From assembly GCA_039944855.1 (NCBI GenBank), contig JBDUXZ010000008.1, forward strand, positions 1-64,000: 64,000 bases of DNA. Reading direction: 5' to 3'. The notes beneath the pieces are model-generated. The model did not search any database and was not told the DNA's origin. It saw only the letters and a program-made list of their open reading frames with translations. The translations under genes and the position numbers were made by a program. The stretch comes from Rhodothermales bacterium (GTDB lineage Bacteria; Bacteroidota; Rhodothermia; Rhodothermales; JANQRZ01). Below are positions 46,370 through 53,879 of the stretch, in pieces (within the stretch, counting starts at the first letter, position 1; each line of letters opens with the position of its first letter).

Positions 46370-47800
46370 CTACTCGTTGTCGGGGTTGGGGAGGACACCG
46401 CTCGCGGCGGCGTCGAGGGGGGTGGCGACGAGCCGCTCCACGGCGGCGCGGGACTGGGCGGCGTCGGCGAGGGCGTCGGCGAGGGCGTTCTGCGTCTCGA
46501 CGAGCGCGCGCTGCGCGTCGAGCACGGCGAGGAGGTCGTACTCGCCTTCCCGATAGCCCGTCTCTATGCCTTCGAAGGCAGCACGGGCGTTGGGGAGGGC
46601 GTCGTCACGGAGCGTTCGGGCCGCTTCGGCGGCGGCGGCGTAGGTGCCGTAGGCCTCGGCGAGGTCGCGCTCTACGCGGAGCAGCGCGGCCTCGGCCTCG
46701 GCCGCCGTCCCGCTCACCCGCGCGCGCGCGGCCTGGATCGCGCCCCGGTTCGTGTCGAAGAAGGGGATCGGGATCGAGACGCCCGCGGTGACAGCGGCCT
46801 CGCCCACCTCGTTGAAGTAGGTCCCGCCCGCCCGGAGCGTCGGGTCGGGGATGCGGCGGGCGCGCTCCAGGGCCACCTGCGCCTCGGCCTGCGCGAGCGC
46901 CGTCCGGTACCGGGCCACGTCGGGGTTGAGGGCTATGAAGGGGAGGAGTCGCTCGAAAGGCGGGACGTCGGTGAGGCGGTCGAGATCGCCCGCCACGTCG
47001 AGGCCGACCACTGACACCCCGAGGAGCGGGGCGAGGCGAGCGCGGGCGGCGTCGAGGGTGCGGCGAGCACGCCCCAAAGCAGCCTCGGACGTAGCGGCGG
47101 CCACCGCCGAGCGACGGGCCTCCAGCGGCGAGATGGCCCCCGCCTCGGCGCGGCGGGTCACAGCGTCGGCGAAGCGGGCCGCGATGTCGCGCTGCTCCAC
47201 CGCGAGGGCGAGCCGGGTCTCGGCCGCGAGCACGGACGCGAAGGCCTGGTGGACCCGCGTGACGAGGTCGAGGCGAGCGGCTTCGAAGCTCCACGCCCCG
47301 AGCTCCGCCCCGCGTGCGGCGACGGCGGCACGGGCGCGGCGGTCCCCGCCGAGCTCGATCGTCTGGGAGACCCCGGCCCCGACCTCGGCCGCGGCGGTGC
47401 CCGCGCGGTCGCCACTCCCACCGAACTCCTCTATGCCGGCCTCTAGCCCGGGGTTGGGCGGGCGAGCGGCCTGGTACGCCTCGCCCTCTCGGGCGCGCAC
47501 CTCGAAGGCCGCCGCGCGGAGGTCGGGGTTCTGCGCCAGCGCGAGGGCGACCGCCTCGTCCAGCGCGAGCGGCTCATTGAGCGCCTCGTGGTCGGCTGCG
47601 TCGACCTCGCCGGGTGGGTCGGCCTCCGATTCGGCACCCGTTGGGGGTGCATAAACGGGGGAAGGGAGGACCGGGCCGAGCGGGCGCGGTTCGGGATAGG
47701 TGAGGTCGTAGGGGGCGGCGCAGCCGGTGGCGAAGGCCACGAATGCGGCGGTGGCCCCGAGCCACGCCAGTCGGCGCAGCGCGAGCGGGGGGAATACCAT
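46370..47800 (-). CDS. TolC-family outer-membrane protein of the RND pump (CzcC-like)
   Basis: A 476-residue OEP-family lipoprotein (FATGCAAPYDLTYPEP). The first repeat includes LALDEAVALALAQNPDLRAAAF and the second YRTALAQAEAQVALERARRIPDPTLRAGG with SIPIPFFDTNRGAIQAARA, characteristic of CzcC/CusC. It forms the outer duct with the adaptor and RND pump encoded next. Gene order is channel, adaptor, pump on the minus strand. Confidence 0.9.
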   Translation of the reverse strand: MVFPPLALRRLAWLGATAAFVAFATGCAAPYDLTYPEPRPLGPVLPSPVYAPPTGAESEADPPGEVDAADHEALNEPLALDEAVALALAQNPDLRAAAFEVRAREGEAYQAARPPNPGLEAGIEEFGGSGDRAGTAAAEVGAGVSQTIELGGDRRARAAVAARGAELGAWSFEAARLDLVTRVHQAFASVLAAETRLALAVEQRDIAARFADAVTRRAEAGAISPLEARRSAVAAATSEAALGRARRTLDAARARLAPLLGVSVVGLDVAGDLDRLTDVPPFERLLPFIALNPDVARYRTALAQAEAQVALERARRIPDPTLRAGGTYFNEVGEAAVTAGVSIPIPFFDTNRGAIQAARARVSGTAAEAEAALLRVERDLAEAYGTYAAAAEAARTLRDDALPNARAAFEGIETGYREGEYDLLAVLDAQRALVETQNALADALADAAQSRAAVERLVATPLDAAASGVLPNPDNE

Positions 47801-47915
47801 GTGCCTGGATCTCCTGATCGTGGACGATGGCCGTACCGGACGGGCACGGCGGTCGGGGTCGGCTGCGGCTACGAGGACCGGGATCGGTCGTCGAGCAGCC
47901 GGGATCAGGAGCGGC

Positions 47916-48383
47916 TCAGATCAGCAGCACCACGCTGCGAAGGGGAGCCGGGTCGGATGGCAGGCTTGCCTCTCCTGCCTTAGACGTAGACGCTACCGAA
48001 GGCTGGACCGGGAGGCGGTCGAGCGGCGGGAGGAGAGCGGCGACGGACAGGAGCGTCTGTGCCGAAGGGCCAGTCTCCGTCTTGAACGAGGCGCAGTCCG
48101 CGTCGCCACCGCTCGGGAGCGGGACGTCGGTGCACGCGGTGCAGTGCGTGTCGTCGAAAGGGGCAGACTCGTCATCCCCGTCGGTGCAAGCCGAACCGAT
48201 AGCGCGCTCGACGGCTACCGCGCCGTCGGCCTCGATGCAGAACACGGCCCCGGCGGCGTGGGCACCCAGCGGCGCGAACAGCATCAGCGTGCTCAGCAGC
48301 CAGACGGCCGGAGCGGATTGCGCTTTGATGTGGTGGAGGCCGAGCATCAAGTGGAGACGGGGTTGCCACGTGTGAGCGTGCAT
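47916..48383 (-). CDS. Small Cys-rich periplasmic protein at the head of the czc-type operon
   Basis: A 155-residue protein with a membrane or signal helix (SAPAVWLLSTLMLFAPLG). A mature region follows with VFCIEADGAVAVE, SACTD, DTHCTACTDVPLPSG and a hydrophobic C-terminus. The Cys/His pattern (CIEADG, HCxxCTDVPL) is one I associate with small leader proteins of czc-like operons, but the function is unassigned. It precedes the CzcCBA genes by 115 nt. Its start codon overlaps a palindrome that may be the operator. Confidence 0.68.
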   Translation of the reverse strand: MHAHTWQPRLHLMLGLHHIKAQSAPAVWLLSTLMLFAPLGAHAAGAVFCIEADGAVAVERAIGSACTDGDDESAPFDDTHCTACTDVPLPSGGDADCASFKTETGPSAQTLLSVAALLPPLDRLPVQPSVASTSKAGEASLPSDPAPLRSVVLLI

Positions 48384-48392
48384 TCATATGAA
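48383..48392. promoter_or_regulatory. TTCATATGAA palindrome at start of the czc-type operon
   Basis: A perfect 10-bp palindrome overlapping the first codon. It recalls the TGAAnnnnnnTTCA cores bound by SmtB/CzrA repressors, and the gene for such a repressor lies just upstream. The surrounding 119-nt gap (48384-48502) has no other clear site. Confidence 0.45.
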
Positions 48393-48502
48393 AGATAGAC
48401 CGCCCGGTTCCCACCGGCAACCTCTTCACTGTTTACTCTCACGCACGTTCTGTCCACGCTCTCCGGCGCGCTGCAAGGTCGCTGCTCCTACTGCATGCCT
48501 GG

Positions 48503-48829
48503 TCACCTGACCTCCCGTCCGTGGTCGAGCGCGGCCGAGAGGATGTCGTGGACGTGGTCGTCGGTGAGGCGGTAGTATACGTAGCGCCCCGCTCGTCTCG
48601 TAGCGACAAGGCGGGCCTCGCGGAGGACGCGGAGCTGATGGCTCACGGCCGACTGCGTCACGTCGAGGGCGTCGGTGAGGGCGTGGACGTTCACCTCGCC
48701 CGCCCGTAGCAGGCAGAGGATGCGGAGCCGCGTCGGATCGGCTACGCCCTTGAGCAGACGCACCGATTCCTCGACCACGTCGGTCGGTGGAAGCTGCTCG
48801 TCGGAAGCTGCGGAGGGATCGGACACCAT
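48503..48829 (-). CDS. SmtB/CzrA-type zinc-responsive ArsR-family repressor
   Basis: About 108 residues from the chosen start at 48829. The winged helix contains GVADPTRLRILCLLRAGEVNVHALTDALDV and recognition helix TQSAVSHQLRVLREARLV. The last helix reads DDHVHDILSAALDHGRE. Asp, His two residues on, His eleven further, and Glu three further reproduce the alpha-5 zinc site of SmtB/CzrA exactly. No Cys-rich alpha-3 site is present. It would repress the downstream czc-type operon until Zn(II), Co(II) or Cd(II) binds. Confidence 0.88.
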   Translation of the reverse strand: MVSDPSAASDEQLPPTDVVEESVRLLKGVADPTRLRILCLLRAGEVNVHALTDALDVTQSAVSHQLRVLREARLVATRRAGRYVYYRLTDDHVHDILSAALDHGREVR

Positions 48830-49029
48830 CGAAAAAGGAGCGGGGTTACCCCCATAGTACGGTACGGAAGCCTCGGCGTTGCCGACTGGCCCCGCGTTCT
48901 GCTCTCGGCCGGCGAACTCCTTCACCGCGCCTCCGGGCGGGCTGAGGCGACCGCAGCCCACGACCACCCGCCGTCTTCTACCAGGCCCCGGAGCAGCCGA
49001 CGGCGGCGCGCCTCCCGCTCCACCGCCCG

Positions 49030-49530
49030 CTAGAAGTCGCCTGCTGCCTCCGTAGGCGCCCCGACCGAGGCCACGGCCGCGAGGTCCGACGTCGGAGGTA
49101 CTCTGTCCGAGGGTTCGGTTAACGCATCGCCGAGGGTGGTGAGGAAGCTGCCTACCGTGCGGCGGGTCGGCTCCACAATCGCCGGGGCGGGGCGTGCGTC
49201 CGGTGCCACGCCCTCGGTCAGGATCAGGAGTGCGTCGTCGAGGACGGCCACGGCCGGTCCCAGCGCCGTCCGCCGCTCGGTGCTGTGGAAGTAGTGAAGG
49301 ATGGGATAGGCAGCGTGCCGCTGGTCGTGGTGTTCGAGCGCCGAGCCGAGCGACGGGAGGTGCTGGTCGAGGCCCGCGAAGCCGCTTCCATCCCAGGCCC
49401 GGCGCACGACGTCCGACGGCGTCTCACCGAGGCTGTGGATGGACCCCGCGAGCTGCCGCTTCGCCGCGACGGCGGAGACGACCGACAGCACGTAGGTGAT
49501 GGCGAGCGTGACGGTCCCGACGACCCGCTC
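49030..49530 (-). pseudogene. 5'-truncated copy of the ion-channel gene
   Basis: It encodes only the last helix and cytoplasmic part of the channel seen intact at 6541-7536: VTLAITYVLSVVSAVAAKRQL, WDGSGFAGLDQHL, ILHYFHSTERRTALGPA and a diverged C-terminus. The pore and selectivity filter are missing. Similarity begins abruptly near 49530, 17 bp from the stop of the uppP gene, so the 5' part was lost at that junction. It has no credible start codon. From 48830 to 49029 no gene is seen. Confidence 0.8.
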
Positions 49531-49546
49531 CGGACCCCGCGCCGTA

Positions 49547-50353
49547 TCACGCGATCCACCCGTAGTAGAGCAGGAGGAGCCCGCCGAAGCCGATCCGGTA
49601 CCACGCGAACGGCACGAACGTGTGGTCGGAGACAAACCGGAGGAAGAGCCGGATCACGAGGGCCGCCGCCACGAACGACACCCCGAAGCCGACGGCGAAC
49701 ACAGGCACGTCGGCTGTGGAGAGGAGGTCGCGCCCCTGCCAGAGGTCGAAGAGCGTGGCCGCGACCATGACGGGGATGGCGAGGAAGAACGAGAACTCGG
49801 TGGCGGCGCGGCGGGAGCAGCCGAGCGCGTAGGCCCCCATGATGGTCGCCCCCGCGCGTGAGGTGCCGGGCACGAGCGCGAGCACCTGCGCCAGCCCGAT
49901 CCCCAGCGCCGTCCGCATGGGGATCACGTCCACGTCGGCGATCGGCGTCGGCGGCCCCCACCGCTCGATGAGGAGGATCACCACGCCGCCCACGACGAGG
50001 GCCACGGCCACCGTGAAGGGGTTGAAGAGGTACGCCTTGATCCACTCGTACGTGAGGAGCCCCACGACGGCGGCGGGGAAGAACGCCACGGCGAGGTTGA
50101 GCGCGAGCCGGCGGCTGGTCGGGCTCGACGGGAGCGTCCGCACGACGCGGCCGATCTTCTCGCGGTAGAGCCAGACGACGGCGAGGATGGCGCCGAGCTG
50201 GATCACGACGTCGAACACCTTGGCCGTCTCGCCGGTGAAGCCGAGCCAGTCGCCGACGACGATGAGGTGGCCCGTCGAGGAGACGGGGAGGAACTCGGTG
50301 GCGCCCTCGACGACGCCGAGCACGAAGGCCTTGAGGAGTTGGAGCAGGTCCAT
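49547..50353 (-). CDS. uppP: Undecaprenyl-diphosphatase (UppP/BacA)
   Basis: A 268-residue polytopic membrane phosphatase that recycles undecaprenyl diphosphate for cell-wall synthesis and can give bacitracin resistance. The signature blocks are VVEGATEFLPVSSTGHLIVV and LVPGTSRAGATIMGAYALG. Length and helix pattern are those of the family. It is next to the truncated channel gene on one side and the candidate replication origin on the other. An essential-type gene on an accessory element is unusual; it may be a second copy. Confidence 0.92.
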   Translation of the reverse strand: MDLLQLLKAFVLGVVEGATEFLPVSSTGHLIVVGDWLGFTGETAKVFDVVIQLGAILAVVWLYREKIGRVVRTLPSSPTSRRLALNLAVAFFPAAVVGLLTYEWIKAYLFNPFTVAVALVVGGVVILLIERWGPPTPIADVDVIPMRTALGIGLAQVLALVPGTSRAGATIMGAYALGCSRRAATEFSFFLAIPVMVAATLFDLWQGRDLLSTADVPVFAVGFGVSFVAAALVIRLFLRFVSDHTFVPFAWYRIGFGGLLLLYYGWIA

Positions 50354-50877
50354 GCGAGGGGGTGCGGTGAAGGAGCAGGAGGGGCGTAGTGAAGGGGGAG
50401 GGCCGCCGCATTGCGGCCGAATGATAAGGACAGGCAGGACGGGTAGAAGGTGCCGGGGCGGCTGGCCAGCTGTTCACGTCCCTGCCCTCGTGATCTGCGG
50501 GCTGCGGGTCCGGCCGGACCTGAAGGGGCGGGTGGCCTCGTGCGGTAGCGGTCGGTCCCGGTTCGATGGAGTACCATAAACGGCCCCCTGGCACGCCCAC
50601 GGGGACTCTGTCTCAATCGCCTCATCCGGGTCATCTGCGCCGGCATGGTCGTACCAGAACCCGTCCCGCTATCTACGTCCCGGTAACCCCGGCCACCTCG
50701 GCTTCCGGGAAACCCGCCGGACCCCATCCCGCTGGGGCGCGCAGCCAGCTAAGGGCCAAGGACAAGGAGCAACATTCGTGTTCGGCGTGGCATCGCTCGT
50801 TTTCCCTGTGCACGAGACCGCCCAGGGCCGAGCGACGGCGCATACCACGGATCACCGTCGAGACGATCTACCCTGTG

Positions 50878-51104
50878 TTATCCACGAATACGAACCCCAT
50901 CACGTCCCGAATAGCAGCCCCATCATCGAATACGGACCCCATCACCCTATATGTATGGGGTCCGCCGCTGCGCTGAATACGGACCCCATCACCTTCTAAC
51001 TATAGAGTCCCAACCCCCGCTCCGGCCGGCGAATACGAGCCCCACCATCCTGTAATACCCACCCTCTAATCCCCCTGTAACAGGTTCGCCTTCCTTGTGG
51101 ATAA
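50878..51104. other. Candidate replication origin (iterons flanked by DnaA boxes)
   Basis: DnaA-box-like TTATCCACG at 50878-50886 and a perfect DnaA box on the minus strand (TGTGGATAA, 51096-51104) bracket five iteron copies and AT-richer patches (TATATGTATGG, CTAACTATAGAG). A sixth, inverted part-copy (ATGGGGTCCG) lies at 50955-50964. This is the arrangement of iteron-controlled plasmid origins. The surrounding 50354-52067 contains no gene I can support. Confidence 0.72.
50885..51048 (+). repeat. Iteron array, five copies of a 19-bp repeat
   Basis: Consensus CGAATACGGACCCCATCAC. Copies are at 50885-50903, 50908-50926, 50927-50945, 50974-50992 and 51030-51048, each with at most five or so changes. 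Spacings between starts are 23, 19, 47 and 56 bp, so only the first three are close to one helical phase (near-tandem). Confidence 0.8.
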
Positions 51105-51946
51105 GACGACACCCGGCTCTCGCCGGGCGGCTCGATCCCGGATGAGAACACGGGGTTTGCAATAGCGGATATACCGGCCGCTCCGCTTCCCCTCCCGCTG
51201 TGCCGGCTGCGCCCTCCGCCGACCCCACCGGCCGGCCGCTCCGCGGCCTGCGCTCCCCTCCTCGCCTCGCCATCCCCCACCGGCGAAGAGCCTCGACGAC
51301 GGGGCGCTGCGAATCTCCCGCTCCCTCCTCCCCACCGTCCCACTCCGACCGACCGCTGGGCGACCGGCGACAGACCGGAGCGCCTATACCCTGATCGCCC
51401 CCCCGCCGGACCGAACCGGGGACAGGGGCACGGGGCGCGGCGACGGCACGCTGCGCAGAGCCAGCTCCACCGCCCGCGCGAAGAGCGACCCCAACCTCCT
51501 CCCCACCGCGCCCTTCGCCGAGTCATTCCCCAGCCCCGAGGCGCTCCCGATCACCAGGCCCGGAGCATGGACCGGGAGCCCGCGCGAGACGCGCCCCTCC
51601 CCTTTCGGTCGCCCCGCCCCAAACGGGCTGCCATGCTGGCAGCCGCCTCGACGCAGACCGAATCGCCGATTCCGTCTCAGCCGACGCGATCCCCACTCAT
51701 CGCCCGATACGGCCCGCAATCCCGCCCTCATAACAAAGGTTATGCGGACACCGCAGAAAAAAAAGCCCCCGGACCGACCGAGGAATCGCCTTATAAGGGG
51801 CACGCGCGAATCGGCGTAAACACGTTCCAATCCAAACTTTTGAGGCCCCGCCTTCACCCTCCCGCACCCCCCTCCCATCGGGCACCCGACGGCGTCGACG
51901 CCGAGACGGCTTGACAATGTCCCAGGCCGTTCCCCTTCTTTCCACC
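51105..51946. other. Gene-free stretch between origin and recombinase
   Basis: About 840 bp with no supported gene; open frames here have low-complexity Arg/Pro/Ser content. It holds a perfect CCTTATAAGG palindrome (51789-51798), a run of eight A followed by GCCCCC near 51756-51768, and a TTGACA half-site at 51911-51916 that matches one arm of the inverted repeat just downstream. Confidence 0.5.
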
Positions 51947-51973
51947 GTGTCAAACAGATCGGTTGCTTGACAC
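51947..51973. promoter_or_regulatory. Second copy of the 27-bp inverted repeat, upstream of the XerC/D-like gene
   Basis: Left arm GTGTCAAACA, 7-nt centre, right arm TGCTTGACAC; one mismatch between arms. Aligned with the copy at 4776-4802, both are 27 bp and share TGTCAAACA-N7-TG(T/C)TTGACA. It ends 94 nt before the recombinase start. The centres of the two copies differ, which argues for a shared operator more than a shared recombination core. Confidence 0.62.
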
Positions 51974-52067
51974 CCCTCGCGCCCCGTCCGGCCACTCCCC
52001 TCCTGCCGTGGAGCCTACCCGGTACCCCAGCGATCCACCCCGCTCCGATGCCCCTCGGCCGGTCCCG

Positions 52068-53096
52068 ATGACCTACGTGGAGGCCGTCGAGCTCTTCATC
52101 GCACGGACCGGCCACACCCGCACCGGCAGCGCCCACACCGCGAGCGCCTACCGCACGGACCTCCGCCACTTCGGCACCGCCCTCCACAACGCCCGCCTCC
52201 GCTTCGACGCCGTCTCCCGCCGTGAGGCCGAGCGCTACCTCGCCCGCCTCAGCGCCGAGGTCGCCCCCCGCTCCGTCCGCCGCCGCGTCTCGTGCGTCCG
52301 CTCGTTCTACCGCTTCCTCCGCGGCATCGAGGCCGTCTCCGCCAACCCCTTCGACGCCCTCGACCTCCCCGCCTTCGACCGCAAGAGCGAGACGCACAAG
52401 GTCCTCGACGACGACGAGTTGGCCGACGTCGTCGAGCTCCTCGGCCGCGACGTCCAGCACGCCGACCGCCGCCTCGCCGACGCCCCCAGGGGCCGGCGTA
52501 TGCGCGCCTTCGCTACGCTCTTCTCGGCCGCCCGCCGCCGCGCCGCCTTCAACCTCATGGCCTTCGGCGGCCTTCGCCGCGGCGAGGTCATAGGGCTCGA
52601 CCGCGACGCCATCGTCTCTCGCCCCGACGGCTTCGCCCTCTCGTTCGTCGGCAAGGGCGGCAAGTCCCGCACCGTCCCCCTCGTCGGGTTCGTCTACCCG
52701 GCCATGTTCGACTGGCTCACCGTCCGCCGCCACGTCCCGGCCTCCTCCAGCGCCGTGTTCGTCACGATGACGGGACGGCCCCTCGATCCCAAGCAGCTCG
52801 AACGCGACTGCGCCCGCATCGGCGAGCGCGCCTGCACCCGCCACCGCCTCACCCCGCACGTCCTCCGCCGCACCTTCGCCACCCGATCCCTCCGCGCCTC
52901 CGGCGACATCCGCGCCGTCCAGGTCCTCCTCGGCCACGCCTCCATCCAGACCACCGAGGTCTACACCCACGTCGACGAGGAGGGCCTCCGCGAGCTCGTG
53001 GAGGCCACCGCTCTCGCCTCCACCACCGGACGCGCGGCCGGCGCGCGCGAGCACGCACGCGGCCCCCTCCTCCGCTCCGTCATCACCTCCGTCTAG
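52068..53096 (+). CDS. XerC/D-like tyrosine recombinase
   Basis: A 342-residue recombinase starting MTYVEAVELFIARTGHTRTG; an earlier in-frame ATG at 51963 lies inside the inverted repeat and is less likely. The N-terminal SAM-like domain includes SAYRTDLRHFGTAL and SVRRRVSCVRSFYRFL. Catalytic residues are all visible: Arg in FGGLRRGEVIGL, Lys in GKGGKSRTVPL, HVLRRTFATR, LGHASIQTT and Tyr in VYTHVDEEG. It is unrelated in detail to the integrase at 753-1784. The likely job is plasmid multimer resolution or element integration. Confidence 0.9.
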   Translation: MTYVEAVELFIARTGHTRTGSAHTASAYRTDLRHFGTALHNARLRFDAVSRREAERYLARLSAEVAPRSVRRRVSCVRSFYRFLRGIEAVSANPFDALDLPAFDRKSETHKVLDDDELADVVELLGRDVQHADRRLADAPRGRRMRAFATLFSAARRRAAFNLMAFGGLRRGEVIGLDRDAIVSRPDGFALSFVGKGGKSRTVPLVGFVYPAMFDWLTVRRHVPASSSAVFVTMTGRPLDPKQLERDCARIGERACTRHRLTPHVLRRTFATRSLRASGDIRAVQVLLGHASIQTTEVYTHVDEEGLRELVEATALASTTGRAAGAREHARGPLLRSVITSV

Positions 53097-53101
53097 CTCC
53101 C

Positions 53102-53515
53102 ATGCGACCCGCTGCCCCCTCCCTCCTCGCGCTCCTCCTCGCCGCACTCCTCCCCCTCGCAGGGTGCACCCCGCCCGTCGGGGCGACCGACCTCGACGTC
53201 GTCTCGGGCTTCCGCGTCTCCCCCACCTTCAACGCCTTCACCCAGCCGTGCGAGATCCGCTACACCCTCGACGAGCCGGCCTACGTCCAGATCCGCATCA
53301 CGCGCACCGAGCCCGATGGCTCGACCGCCCTCGTCCGCACGATCACGGCCGAGCAGCGCGAGACCGCCGGCCCTCGCACCGCTGCCTGGCGCGGCGTCGG
53401 ACCCAACGGCCTCTTCGCTCCCCAGGGCGAATACACCGTCGAGCTCTACGCCCGCCTCGACGGCTCCGACCGCACGACCACGTGGACCCTCACCACCATC
53501 ATGTACCGAGCCTGA
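53102..53515 (+). CDS. Small lipoprotein with beta-sandwich (FlgD-Ig-like) domain
   Basis: 137 residues. The signal has a lipobox (LLPLAGCTPP). The mature part resembles FlgD-type Ig repeats: CEIRYTLDEPAYVQIRITRTEPDGS, then GPRTAAWRGVGPNGLFAPQGEYTVELYARLDGS. The start at 53102 is 5 nt after the recombinase stop. A surface-structural or adhesion role is possible but unproven. Confidence 0.68.
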   Translation: MRPAAPSLLALLLAALLPLAGCTPPVGATDLDVVSGFRVSPTFNAFTQPCEIRYTLDEPAYVQIRITRTEPDGSTALVRTITAEQRETAGPRTAAWRGVGPNGLFAPQGEYTVELYARLDGSDRTTTWTLTTIMYRA

Positions 53516-53627
53516 ACGCAACCCCGGTCCAACCCGAGAGAGCGGAGGTCGCGGGAACAGCGGCTCACCCCATCCCTCCCCGCTTCCCCCCTCGTCCTCC
53601 GCTCCTCACCCTTTCGCCTACGCACCC

Positions 53628-53879
53628 ATGCCCCGCCCGCCCCTCACCGTCCTCCTAGGTCCCAACAGCTACCTCGTCCACGACCCCGGCGTCGCCGAGC
53701 TCTTCGGGACCGACACCCTCCCCCTCCCCTTCACCCCGGACGCTGACCCCGACACCGTCCTCGCCCACCTCCGCCGCATCAACCCCCACCGACTCGTCCT
53801 CCTCGGCGACCCCGTCCTTCCCTCCTCTCCGCGCCCCTCCCCTCCACACCCCCATCCGCCCATACCCTCCCACCCGTGA
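53628..53879 (+). CDS. Small protein of unknown function, coupled to the YdjM-HlyD gene
   Basis: 83 residues: MPRPPLTVLLGPNSYLVHDP, a short helix (PDTVLAHLRRINPHRLVLLG) and a Pro/Ser/His-rich tail. The stop overlaps the GTG start of the next gene (GTGA), which supports it being real and translated. No family recognised and no signal peptide. Confidence 0.5.
   Translation: MPRPPLTVLLGPNSYLVHDPGVAELFGTDTLPLPFTPDADPDTVLAHLRRINPHRLVLLGDPVLPSSPRPSPPHPHPPIPSHP

Noticed and set aside
51917-51946. Sigma-70 promoter from TTGACA at 51911
   Set aside because: No acceptable -10 hexamer or Bacteroidota -7 element at the right distance.
51384-53147. Long minus-strand open frame of 587 codons
   Set aside because: It is the antisense shadow of the XerC/D-like gene and of the gene-free stretch. 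Composition is Gly/Ala/Val-rich without motifs.
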